Below, in pieces: positions 22,001-30,969 of a DNA stretch of 64,000 nt. The stretch is taken from positions 227,603-291,602 of the forward strand of contig NW_017804442.1 in NCBI RefSeq assembly GCF_001625305.1, read 5' to 3'. The position numbers and the translations under genes are program-made. Every line of letters starts with the position of its first letter. Positions within the stretch are counted from its first letter, which is position 1. The stretch is from Branchiostoma belcheri (taxonomy: Eukaryota; Chordata; Leptocardii; Amphioxiformes; Branchiostomatidae). Below the pieces are notes generated by a model. That model did not search any database, was not told the DNA's origin, and was given only the letters and a program-made list of their open reading frames with translations.

Positions 22001-25000
22001 TTGTAATACTGAGCGCTGCGTCGACATCACGCTCAAGTTAGCACACTCAAGTTAGCACACTCAAGTTTTTTCAACTTATATTAATGCCGCCACCAACACA
22101 GGGGACAATACAATACTCATTTTCACCTGAGCGAAGTGAGGAAAGTCGTGTAAAGTGCCTTTCCCAAGGGCACAAGATCGGTGACATTGGCAGGATTCGA
22201 ACCCGCAACCTCTTGGGTGTGAGCCGAACGCGCTACCGACTGCGCCACACGACCCCACAAAGGTCACATCATCTTTGCTGCATCCAACACTCATGCATGG
22301 CACATTTGTAGTACACACATCAAATTTTAGAGCGGTCACATTTACCTAGGTCGTATAGACGTTTTTTCAAGCTGGTTGCGACAGAACCAACCAACAACTG
22401 ACAAGGATCCAGGGCAGCATGGATTTGGTACGGCAAATGCACGACTATTTCAAGAATGCCCTCAATTTCCGACTATAATATGTCACCATATGTAGAGCCC
22501 TATTAAACGGAATGGCTAAAAGATCTCACGTCTTGAACAAACCCAAAGCTCCAGGTCGGGACTCCATCTCGCTGGAACCGTTCACCGAGGATTCGACCTG
22601 GAAGATCAAGAAGACGCAGGCCAGGAGGCAGGTGATGCAGTACGAGTGCTGCCCGGAGGGTTACGTGCACGTGGACTTCTCCATCGCCCTGCAGCGCAGT
22701 CCCAGCGCCCTGCTGCAGTTCAACCTCATCGCGCCGTAAGTTGTTTCTAGCTAGTGTCGACTATCGCATTGTGAACCGTGTCTAGTCTATCTGGCTATCT
22801 GCTTCTTGCTCTTTGGTATGGGTAGCCAACATCGTCTTGCCGATGAATCTGCTGCACTGGATAGGTCAGGAAGTCAACTGCAGTTGTTGGTGTTGGTTTT
22901 AGGTACTAGTATTTGGTTTGTTGGGTGGTTAGTGTCGGTGGGCCACCTTATCCTTGAAGGATGCCAGAGTAGGGGCTGTGGCTACAGGCAGAGAGTTCCA
23001 CTCAGGAATGGTGCATGGGAAGAATTGTGATATTGCATGTTATATGCACGAATGGCCATGGGTTAGAGGTTAAGAATGAGACACGGTTCTGGATTGTTTC
23101 CGCGTACTCAAGTGCGTAGATTTTCCTCTAAGACACAGTTCTGGACACGGTGGACTATTCATGAACAGAATCGTGGTTCTGGATAAAACACGTTTCTGGA
23201 CACGACTTCTACATGTACCAGACGCCTTGGGCGCCTTTGTATATTTGGCACCTACACAGAGCTGTGTTTGTGTTTGGTAAGCTAAAGATAGCCTTCTTAA
23301 GCAGTTCAGTCTCAGCAGACTATCTGCGAGCCTCTGGAGTTCTACATGTTGATCTCTGGTGAGTTCTAATACAATAATAAGCGTTATGATGTTATTGTTC
23401 TTTTGTTGATATGTTTCAGCACGGTCCTCTTCCTGGCGGCCGCGGTGCTCGGGTTCTACTTGCCCTCTGACACGGGCAGCAGAACGCTGCTGGGGGTCGT
23501 CTCGCTGCTGGGGGTCACCTTGGTGTCCCTGCTCAACTACGGGAACTTCCCGCTCAGCAGCAATGCAACGACGCCCATCATTGGTGAGTGGTCACTGATG
23601 GCCATGAGTCGAGCCTTTTCATTGGGTAATAACAAAATACTGGAAATTGGGCTAATATCAAAGCCATTGAGCCACAAAGAGAATATTTTGTAATTGGAGT
23701 TGATAGGTGGTCACCAGAAACCGTATTCTACATGTACATGCTTGTCATGTGTATATGGGAAACATGATCAATGGTACCACCCGAAAACGTACTGTTTTGA
23801 CATGTACAGGTTTCACTCACTGTATACTAGTACAGTACTAATCTCCAAGCAGATCCCTTTCGGTGGTAAAAAGACAGTGTCAAATTGGCCAGCCAGTATC
23901 CATTGGCCACCGACGGGTTGGTGGGGGTACGTACAAAAAGGCCATATATAAAAAGTTACCGATCATTCCCCCACAACCTCTGCTTTGGGAGTAACTGTAT
24001 ACATGGTCAGGTGGTCTGCCTTACGCAGAGACGGTTACGTGTTATGTACAGACATGGCAGCTGTATATTTAGGGCCAGACGGTCATAACGTCGAGATGGC
24101 CATGGTCTCCAGTAAAGGGTAAATAGTTTGACAACTGCGGGTTTGTGGGGTCGTGTGGCGCAGTCGGTAGCGCGTTCCGCTCAGACCCAAAAGGTTGCGG
24201 GTTCGAATCCCGCCCATGTCACCGATCTTGTGCCCTTGGGAAAGGCACTTTACACGACTTTCCTCACTTCGCTCAGGTGAAAATGAGTATTGTATTGTCC
24301 CCTGTGTAAGTGGCGGCATTAATATAATTATAAGTTGAAAAAACTTGAGTGTGCGGGTTGAACTATCCCTTTCCTCCGTTCCAGGCCAGTTCTACGCCCT
24401 AGCCGTGATCCTGGTGGGGCTGTTCACGGTGGTGACCATCGGGCTGTGGGGTATCCACCACCACGCGGCGGACCTGAGCCCCGTGCCCGGCTGGCTCAGG
24501 GCCGTCCTGTCCGGGCTGGCCAGGGTCTGCTGTATCCGCTACCCGGCTGCAGAAACCGACAAGGACGGGGCTCCTCTGGGTAGGTCTTTTTCATTATTTT
24601 TCCAGATTTTTCTATCCGAATCCTCGTGTCCCTTTATCTCTCTCCTTCTTTCTTTGGAGTTACCCGCTACCCGGCTACCTCTGCCCTCTACAGAGATAGG
24701 CTTTCTCTTTTCTATCCGAATTCTTGTCTCTCTCTGTCGTCTCTCTCTTTCTCTTTCTCTCTCTCTCGTCACTCTCTCTCTCTCTCCTTTCTGTGGGGCT
24801 GTGGGGCATCCACCACCACGCGGCGGATCTGAGCCCTGTGCCGGGCTGGCCAGGGTCTGCCGTATCCGATACCCGGCACAGGCCACCGACAAAGACGGAG
24901 CTCCTCTGGGTAGGTCTTTTTCATTAGTTTTCCAGAGGGAGATTTTCTCTTTTCTATCAGAATTCCCGTCTCCCTTTCTCTCCTTCTCTCTCTGTTGCTC

Positions 25001-26575
25001 TCTTTCTCTCTCCTAGCTGTTAAGCTAAATGTGGATCCTAACAAAGTCAAAGCTCTGTCTATCCCCCTCTCTCTGTTTCTGTCTCTCTCTCTCTCTCTCT
25101 CATTCTTTGTTTGGGGTCTGCTGTATCCGCTACCCGGTTGCCGCAAACGACAAGGACGGTGCTCCACTGGGTAGGTCTTTTTCATTATTTTTCCAGAGGG
25201 AGACTTTCTCTTTTCTATCCGAATTCTCGTCTCCTTTTCTCTATCCTTCTTTCTTTGGAGTCTATCTGTTGTATCCGCTACCCTGCTGCCTCAGTTTCTT
25301 CTCCAGAGGCAGGCTTTCTCTTTTCTATCCGAATTCTTGTCTATCTCTCTGTCGTCTCTCTCCTCTAGGTACTTACTTACTTACAAATCAATCCAGAAAG
25401 TCTCCTCCGTGGCCCATCGTAGCTCGCGTCATGTAGGTTAGTGTTAGTGACACTGGGAAGTAGGTGACTCTGGGTAGCTCCTATAGATATATTAACTCTA
25501 TTTTTTGTTACAGATTAAAATAGTTCCTGATTAACTTAGCTTTCAAAGTCTCCCCCCTCTTTTGGTGCCTCCCCACAAATGTCTTCTGCAAAAACATCAA
25601 CAACTCATAAAAAATCAGGTCACTTCAAATCCTCTTGGTATTTCAATTTCTTCGGGTGTAAACTTATTACTTCATTTAAGTGTGTATATTTACTACTTGG
25701 ACGTTTATGTTTATTTTGTGTTCTGGGCCCACCTCTAGATTAACTGACTGTTGGTTGTGTCTAGGTTCCATCGCGACCGGAGACGGCCCGGCTGAGGGCG
25801 GCGCCGCCTCGACAGTTACCGAGATCAAGAAGCTGAAGTGCATGCAGGACATTCTGCAGGTCGGTTTTAGTAGTATTGAAGAAACTTTACTGACTCAAGA
25901 ATAAGTACAGTGACTTTCATGAGACCACACAACTATACAAGAGGCACCTTGACCGGATACCCACGCCATACCCACGACTGTGAAATAGCAAAAAAATCAA
26001 GCTGATTTCGGCATAAATAGAGTTAGTTCCAATGCCTTCAACAGTAGATGTTTATTAATATTCTTCGCATATTTTAACTTCGTATAAAACAATGCGAGAC
26101 ATCACAGTGTCCTACCAAATTTCAGCGGTAAATACTTCCCCTTGGTTTGAAATCTACCTGTCAGAAGTTACTTCTGGCTTGTTCACTACAAGGTTTCTCT
26201 CCTACGGTGATTTTGGACGGCTGCCTACGGATTATGAAGACTAAAAGGGCCTGATTACGCCGAAGCCTTACGAAAAAGGAGAAGTAGGCCCTCCTTCTAG
26301 GCCAGTTGAAAGTACGCCAAACTATCTCTTTGGTTGTCACTGTCAATTAAGAAACAACAACTATTGATATTTCCCAATTTGGTTTGAAATTTCATGTTTT
26401 TTCTTCCCTCCAGAACGTCCACGCCATCGCCCAGACGATTGACGAGCAGTCCAAGAACACTGCCAACCAGCGGGACTGGAAGAACGTGGCGCTGGTCATC
26501 GACCGCGTCCTGCTGACGGCCTTCATCCTCACCGCGCTCATCGGCACCCTCGCCATCCTGCTGCAACTGGCCTGA
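19026..26575 (+). CDS. Nicotinic acetylcholine receptor alpha-like subunit (446 aa)
   Basis: This is a Cys-loop ligand-gated ion channel subunit. Ten exons join in phase: 19026-19077, 19659-19798, 21228-21272, 21540-21649, 21776-21972, 22555-22735, 23420-23583, 24385-24579, 25765-25859 and 26414-26575. The 45-nt third and 110-nt fourth exons match the classical vertebrate nAChR gene layout. The signal peptide is MKSFLIVGLVLVSTLCTG. Loop A is WIPDLVPYN, loop B is KLGSWT, and the Cys-loop is C149-C163 with YYPYD between. The vicinal pair C213-C214 in YECCPEGY marks an alpha-type agonist-binding face. Helices are M1 about 233-256, M2 264-282, M3 298-318 and M4 425-446. The M3-M4 loop is short. 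In the pore the -1' glutamate is serine (S262) and the 20' acidic residue is glycine, while 9' Leu (L272) is kept. Ion selectivity may be unusual or need partner subunits. Partial copies of exon 8 follow it. The protein ends at LLQLA just before a minisatellite. Confidence 0.93.
19364..19526. repeat. 16-bp minisatellite in a LINE relic, receptor intron 1
   Basis: About ten near-identical copies of GGCCCTTGGTACTGCA. On the minus strand the flank at about 19300-19365 reads LWNSLANDQRQLNSI, the WNSLP-type end of a LINE reverse transcriptase. The array therefore grew inside a decayed LINE copy. Confidence 0.85.
19799..21227 (+). other. Receptor intron 2
   Basis: This 1.4-kb intron has no supported gene. 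It contains a short duplication around CGAATCATGTTCGATAYGACG at 19916-19975 and a TTTG/TTTA tetranucleotide run just before the acceptor. Confidence 0.6.
21400..21429. mobile_element. MITE fragment, TCTCCAAGCAGATC family
   Basis: GCAGCCACCGACACATCTGC is followed by the TIR TTGGAGATTA. Only the right end is present, in receptor intron 3. Confidence 0.6.
22036..22257 (-). mobile_element. tRNA-derived SINE copy 1, receptor intron 5
   Basis: Read on the minus strand, the head GTCGTGTGGCGCAGTCGGTA (A box) and GCGGGTTCGAATCC (B box) are followed by a body with TTGTGCCCTTGGGAAAGGCA and a tail AAGTTGAAAAAACTTGAGTG. The opposite-strand copy at 24147-24352 is nearly identical. Both are intronic. Confidence 0.8.
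23839..23993. mobile_element. MITE copy 3, TCTCCAAGCAGATC family
   Basis: Left end TAATCTCCAAGCAGATCCC, right end CTCTGCTTTGGGAGTAA. The interior shares GGCCATATATAAAAAG with copy 1. It lies in receptor intron 7. Confidence 0.8.
24147..24352 (+). mobile_element. tRNA-derived SINE copy 2, receptor intron 7
   Basis: Same element as 22036-22257 in the other orientation, ending about 32 bases before exon 8. The tRNA-like head shows A and B boxes, but I could not draw a full cloverleaf, so it is a SINE head rather than a working tRNA. Confidence 0.8.
24786..25293 (+). repeat. Three partial tandem copies of receptor exon 8 3' end
   Basis: Copies at 24786-24909, 25111-25170 and about 25256-25293 repeat the end of exon 8 (VCCIRYPAA, DKDGAPLG). 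The first two keep the donor CTGG|GTAGGT and the following intron start. The first copy has a 25-bp internal deletion between two CGGGCTGG-like words. Donor spacings are 330 and 261 bp, both multiples of three. The frame stays open from exon 8 through the first copy to a stop at 25016. Between copies lie CT-rich runs. Confidence 0.85.
25018..25058 (+). mobile_element. Tail fragment of a dispersed element
   Basis: TTAAGCTAAATGTGGATCC followed by AACAAAGTCAAAG matches the reverse complement of the tail near 50965-51010, which has an AAAGTC hexamer run. Confidence 0.45.
25860..26413 (+). other. Receptor intron 9
   Basis: No gene seen other than the partial MITE at 26211-26294. Confidence 0.6.
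26211..26294 (-). mobile_element. Fragment of GAGGGCCT-TIR MITE
   Basis: In reverse complement this reads GAGGGCCTACTTCTCC, then TTTTTCGTAAGGC and CGTAATCAGGCC, the left end of the element seen complete at 32216-32427. Confidence 0.7.
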
Positions 26576-27025
26576 ACCGGTTTTGTCCGGTCACTGCTGG
26601 TTTGAACCAGTTTTATCCGGTCACTACTGGTTTGAACCAGTTTTATCCGGTCACTACTGATTTGAACCAGTTTTATCCGGTCGCTACTGGTTTGAAGCAG
26701 TTTTGTCCGGTCGCTACTGGTTTGAACCAGTTTTATCCGGTCACTGCTGGTTTGAACCAGTTTTATCCGGTCACTACTGGTTTGAACCAGTTTTATCCGG
26801 TCACTACTGATTTGAACCAGTTTTATCCGGTCACTACTGGTTTGAACCAGTTTTATCCGGTCGCTACTGGTTTGAAGCAGTTTTGTCCGGTCGCTACTGG
26901 TTTGAACCAGTTTTGTCCGGTCACTACTGGTTTGAACCAATTTTATCCGGTCGCTACTGTTTTGAACTAGTTTTATCCGGTCACTACTGGTTTGAACCAG
27001 TTTTATCCGGTCACGTCTGGTTTGA
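26576..27025. repeat. 30-bp minisatellite starting at the receptor stop codon
   Basis: About 15 copies of a unit containing GGTTTGAACCAGTTTTATCC, with variants, begin within a base or two of the TGA at 26573-26575 and continue as degenerate units to about 27260. The 30-bp period leaves both strands open by arithmetic alone, so the long frames across it are artefacts. It lies in the 3' UTR. Confidence 0.9.
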
Positions 27026-28227
27026 TCTAGTTGTACGTGTAACTGCAAGTTGCTGAAACCACTTGACACTAGTTTCACCCAACATCTCAGTGCCATCCTT
27101 CTTTAACTGCATACCTATTCTGGTTGCTACTGGTTTGATCCAGTTCTATTTGGTCTCTACTGGTTTGATTTAGTTTTATCCATGGTTGCTACTGGTTTGA
27201 TCCAGTTCTATTCGGTCTCTACTGGTTTTATCTAGTTTTATCTGGTTGTAGCTGGTTTGATGCAGAATTGGACCTGACTGCAACCTGTGGAAACTGGTTG
27301 GCAACGGTTTTCTAAAAGTGTGTGGTGTTTGCAGTGATACAGATTAGCTAGTATAGACAATAAAACAACGTGTCTGAAATGTAACGTTAACACAAATGTT
27401 ACTCTGTTAACACCCGTGTATCTTTAGTGTACATTTGTAACATAAGCATATCCTAACTGGAAGCAGGAGTAATGGAGGTGGACGGGTGTAAAACCTTTTC
27501 CAAAACTTTATGTTTCGAAAGAGGTCATGTTACTGCCAAGAAATTTTGACAACAAACTGCCGGCCTTGTAGTTTGTATAGAGTTATAACAACAGCCATGA
27601 AACTGTGTGAAAAAAACGCATTATTTTACATTTCTATATTTGATACATACATAATTGATATTACATAATTTAACAACTAAGGTTTATTTTGGGGGACTCA
27701 GCAAAAGAAACTGTCAACTTTTTGTATTGTAAGTAACTTTATTTGCTTATTTTGTTTATGTTCATGTATGACAATGGGTACTTCCATACTTCTATGTTTG
27801 AAACACTGACAGCAATAAAGCCTTTTAACTTACGATAATTATCTTTGAAATATTACTTTATATTCCAGACAGTATATTCATTTACAACAAAAGTATTTAG
27901 CTTTTATGTGGCCTTCTTCTAAAATGAAACAAGATACAGGAACAGTGCAATGAGCAAACGAGTTGAATAAATACACTGAACAGAACTGAAGTTTGCATCA
28001 ACCAAACTTTAGTACTATATTGGAAGTATGAATCGCGACTGTGAACAGACGTGCTAGACTGGTATTTCATTGGCTGTTGATAAAAGTAAACCAGTCTACT
28101 ACTACTACTACTGCTACTTCCAACTTATCTTCTACCTACTGCTACTGACATGCAACATCCATCAGCTGTGACAGTCCAAGAAGCGCCACCTTGCAGAATA
28201 CTTCCAAACTGCAGGCAGTGCTGCAGA
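27026..28227. other. Receptor 3' UTR and convergent intergenic region
   Basis: AATAAA signals on the plus strand at 27359 and 27814 suit the receptor transcript. On the minus strand, TTTATT near 27729 could serve the converging nitrobindin gene. No other coding sequence is seen. Confidence 0.5.
27359..27364 (+). terminator. Polyadenylation signal AATAAA (receptor gene)
   Basis: First canonical signal after the stop codon and minisatellite, 784 bases past the stop. A second is at 27814-27819. Which is used is not known. Confidence 0.45.
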
Positions 28228-30695
28228 TCATGCCACCTTCTTGTATTGAATGGACAGGTGGTGCTGTGCAGGGGTGGTTGCACTGGTCTCCATGTGAACC
28301 ACCTGTTCTAGCGTGTCCGGATCCACCAGCCGAAATGTTCTCTGGATCTGTGAAATCAACAACTGATGAGCAATCATGAAGGAAAACAATCATATTCTTC
28401 AAACAAATAAGGTCAATGACCTAAACCAGACGTCTGTCATCATGGTAACTAGTGTTGCCAGGGCTACATCATGCTGCAATTTTATAGCAGGAGGAATCTA
28501 GACTCCTGTCACCATATACATGTATATGAAATTCATGTGTTTGAGTAAGAATTAACAGAGCAGACCATATGCGAAGGAAAACATTATGAATTTGCTTTGC
28601 AATTGTTACCTCTCTAGTTATGATTCTAAGTTGTTAACTACTACTAAGAATGATGGGGGATTGCCTTAATTATCTGTGAATAGTGTAGAGCCATGAAAAC
28701 ATTATACAATCAATCAATTGACCATTCAATAAGTGCCAATCAATCCATATGACCTTGGTGACAGCTGGGTCCTTGCCGAAGGTCATCCTCCCTATGGTGT
28801 GAGATTCCAGGGTGATCTCCTGACCTTTGACCTCCCCCTCAGACAGTTCGACTATACCTGTAAAACAGGTGCAGAAGTTTGTGAAAACCAGCCAAGAAAA
28901 AAGATGGCTGGCCTAAAGGATATTAACGTTAACCTTTAGCACACTGAAGCAGCTCTTTGGCTACCAATTCTCTATTGGTTAGGGGGTTAGGCAGCAGCGA
29001 GAAGGTTAACCTTTAGCAAAGTGAGGTAGCCATTTGGCTACCAAATGCAATTTTCTTTTGAATTATACCTTGGCTATAGAGTTAGGCAGCAGGGAGAAGA
29101 TTAACCTTTAGCACACTAAAGTAGCCCTTTGGTTAATATTTCTTTATTGCCTGTCAAAAATATTGGTCACAGATAGAGATAGGCAGCAGGGAGAATGTTC
29201 AACAGACCTTTAGCACACTGAAGTAGTGGTTTGGCTACCTATTCTCTATTGCTTACAGGGTTGAAGGTAGCGCAATGACAACCAAGAAGAACTGACCAAC
29301 ATTCTGTGTGTTGACCATGGCCAGGTGGCTGGTGCCAGGTTGGATTTTTAGGAATCCTTTTTCTCTGTGGAGCGGCTTCCCAGTCTCATAGTGGGAGGAG
29401 TTGAACCTGAAACATGGCAAACAAAGTCATCTTCCTTCATTTTACACCTTGGAGAGTGTCCAAGGTAGAGCTGGATGGACAACATAAGGGAGGACTTCCA
29501 CCACCTAAACCTTCATAATATCAACCCACAGAACAGAGGCAAATGGCAGGCTGCAGCTGCCATCAAGCCTCAGCATCAGTGTGCGAGCACGTCTAACCCT
29601 CAGAAAACGGGAACAACAGACAATGAACAGCATAGTGAGTGAGTGAGTGAGTGAGTGAGTGAGTGAGTGAGTGAGTGAGTGAGTGAGTGAGTGAGTGAGT
29701 GAGTGAGTGAGTGAGTGAGTGAGTGAGTGAGTGAGTGAGTGAGTGAGTGAGTGAGAGAGCGAGTGCGTATCTAACTGAGCAACTTCAAGTTCAACTTGCG
29801 TTTCTAATGGCCCCATATTAATCAGTTGATGTTGATAATTTTTCCAAGTTTCACATAAGTTGTTACTTACGAGAATTCCAGGTTTGGTTGCCCCACGTGG
29901 TCGAACTTGACCTCCTCCTTGTACTTGAAGTCCTTGATGGTTGGGTAGTCTCCTGTCCCCTCCTCCCCTCGCCAGGTTCCCACCAGCCAAGCCAGCGGTG
30001 TCAGGGCTTCATGCAGGGGTGGTGCTGCTGGGGAAAGAGGTTATAAAGATTTGAACATACGCAGCCTTATGTGTATCTTCACTAGCCTGTGTACCATTCG
30101 TCTTTGTTATACCACTCTGCTATAAAAAAATGATTTTTAGTACCCAGGCTATATTTTCAAACTTCGGTCTCTAAGTGTTCCTGCACGGTAAAACGCATGT
30201 TTGTTCATTTGGCCCTATGCACCGCTCCGCGACTGTTGTTAGGGCTAATGTAAAAGACTGCAAGCAAGAGAAGCCCTGCAACAGTCGGCGCGGCTAGTGG
30301 GGATCCCAGTTCTCTAGTAATATATAATCTAAGTAATCTATAATAGTTACACTTAGATGGGACTGCACATTGAGACAAATAGACGATAAAGAAGTACATC
30401 GACGAGCAACATAAAGGAGTTGAGAATAAAAATGGCAGGAGTGATGTTTATTTCGAAACAATACTGCTTTGTTTCTCTGTGTCAGTATTGTTTGTCCAAG
30501 GTAAATTTGCCAAGGTCAACCAAGGACGTGCAACTTTCATGTAAACGGTGTAACGTCATACACTAGCTAGTACTGCACAGCTCATACTCCAGGTTCGGAA
30601 AAGCAATAATTATTGATCAAAATCAATGACTATCATTTTCAGCACTGAGACTTTATATTCTACTTCCTACAGACCTTACCTGTTGAGGATGACAT
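28228..30695 (-). CDS. Nitrobindin-like heme protein, THAP4 C-terminal type (168 aa)
   Basis: This is a single-domain beta-barrel of the nitrobindin family, which binds heme and is linked to nitric oxide and peroxynitrite chemistry. Five exons join in phase: 30695-30680, 30027-29871, 29406-29297, 28857-28754 and 28347-28228 (16, 157, 110, 104 and 120 nt). Landmarks are PLAWLVGTWRGEEGTGDYPT near residues 12-31, KYKEEVKFDHVGQP, the FNSSHYETGKPLHRE block, NTQNVGIVELSEGEVKG and the C-terminal TTPAQHHLSIQYKKV. H159 is in the position of the family's heme-ligand His. The sequence closely follows the C-terminal domain of vertebrate THAP4. It begins MSSSTAAPPLHEAL with no THAP zinc finger, and is full length for a stand-alone nitrobindin (about 165 aa). 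The barrel-opening motif is GxWxGxxGxG rather than GxWxGxGxG. It is divergent from ATG4 with 274 bp between start codons. Confidence 0.92.
28405..28607. repeat. Dispersed 200-bp repeat, copy 1
   Basis: Shares AGGTCAATGACCT, GCAATTTTATAGCAGGAGG, GAGTAAGAATTAACAGAGCA and GACCATATGCGAAGG in the same order with 38727-38932. It lies in the last intron of the nitrobindin gene. There are no clear TIRs or coding content. Confidence 0.8.
28915..29270. repeat. Tandem repeat, about 90-bp unit, 4 copies
   Basis: Units contain AACCTTTAGCACACTGAAG, TTTGGCTACC, TTCTCTATTG and GGCAGCAGGGAGAA with moderate divergence. Located in a nitrobindin intron. Confidence 0.8.
29635..29757. repeat. GAGT tetranucleotide microsatellite
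   Basis: About 29 uninterrupted GTGA/GAGT units in a nitrobindin intron. The minus-strand frame rich in SLTH across it is a by-product. Confidence 0.97.
30083..30151. mobile_element. Foldback element 1 (TAGCCTGG ends)
   Basis: Ends TAGCCTGTGTACC and TAGTACCCAGGCTA, with little homology between. Flanks TATCTTCAC and TATTTTCAA look like a decayed 9-bp target duplication. Related foldbacks are at 50502, 55175 and 63448. Confidence 0.5.
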
Positions 30696-30969
30696 ACTCT
30701 TATTCTTATCTAATCTTCCACACGTGCTTTTCTTTACAAAACACTTGGTTTGGATGCTCCGGATTCTAGACACTGTCCGCACTTCCGGGTTCCGCAGGGG
30801 ATGACGGGACAGGTCGATTTCGTCATCGCCTTTCGTGCCATTTTCTAACACGGCCGTCCATTGGTTAATAGTCTGCTGTTTGGAAGGATTCGACCAATCA
30901 GAGATCGTGTGAGGAAATCGAGCATACGCATGCGTATTTGCCATTGTTATTGTGTCGAACTGGGTGAGA
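30696..30969. promoter_or_regulatory. Bidirectional promoter of nitrobindin and ATG4
   Basis: Only 274 bp separate the start codons of two divergent genes. The interval holds two NF-Y-type CCAAT boxes, ATTGG at 30860-30864 and CCAAT in ACCAATCAG at 30894-30898. It also holds an ETS-type ACTTCCGG at 30781-30788 and a perfect 14-bp palindrome ATACGCATGCGTAT at 30925-30938 that resembles an NRF1 site. A second ETS-type CCGGAAGT lies at 31151-31158 in ATG4 intron 1. No TATA box is seen, as expected for housekeeping genes. Confidence 0.7.

Noticed and set aside
22200-22257. Functional tRNA in the SINE head
   Set aside because: A and B boxes are present but I could not pair acceptor and anticodon stems convincingly, and a second full SINE copy exists.
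26576-27025. Long open frames on both strands across the 30-bp repeat
   Set aside because: A 30-bp period keeps all frames open if one unit is open. The array follows the receptor stop codon.
29505-29990. Minus-strand 161-codon frame with SLTH repeats
   Set aside because: It crosses the GAGT microsatellite and only overlaps the real nitrobindin exon in another frame.
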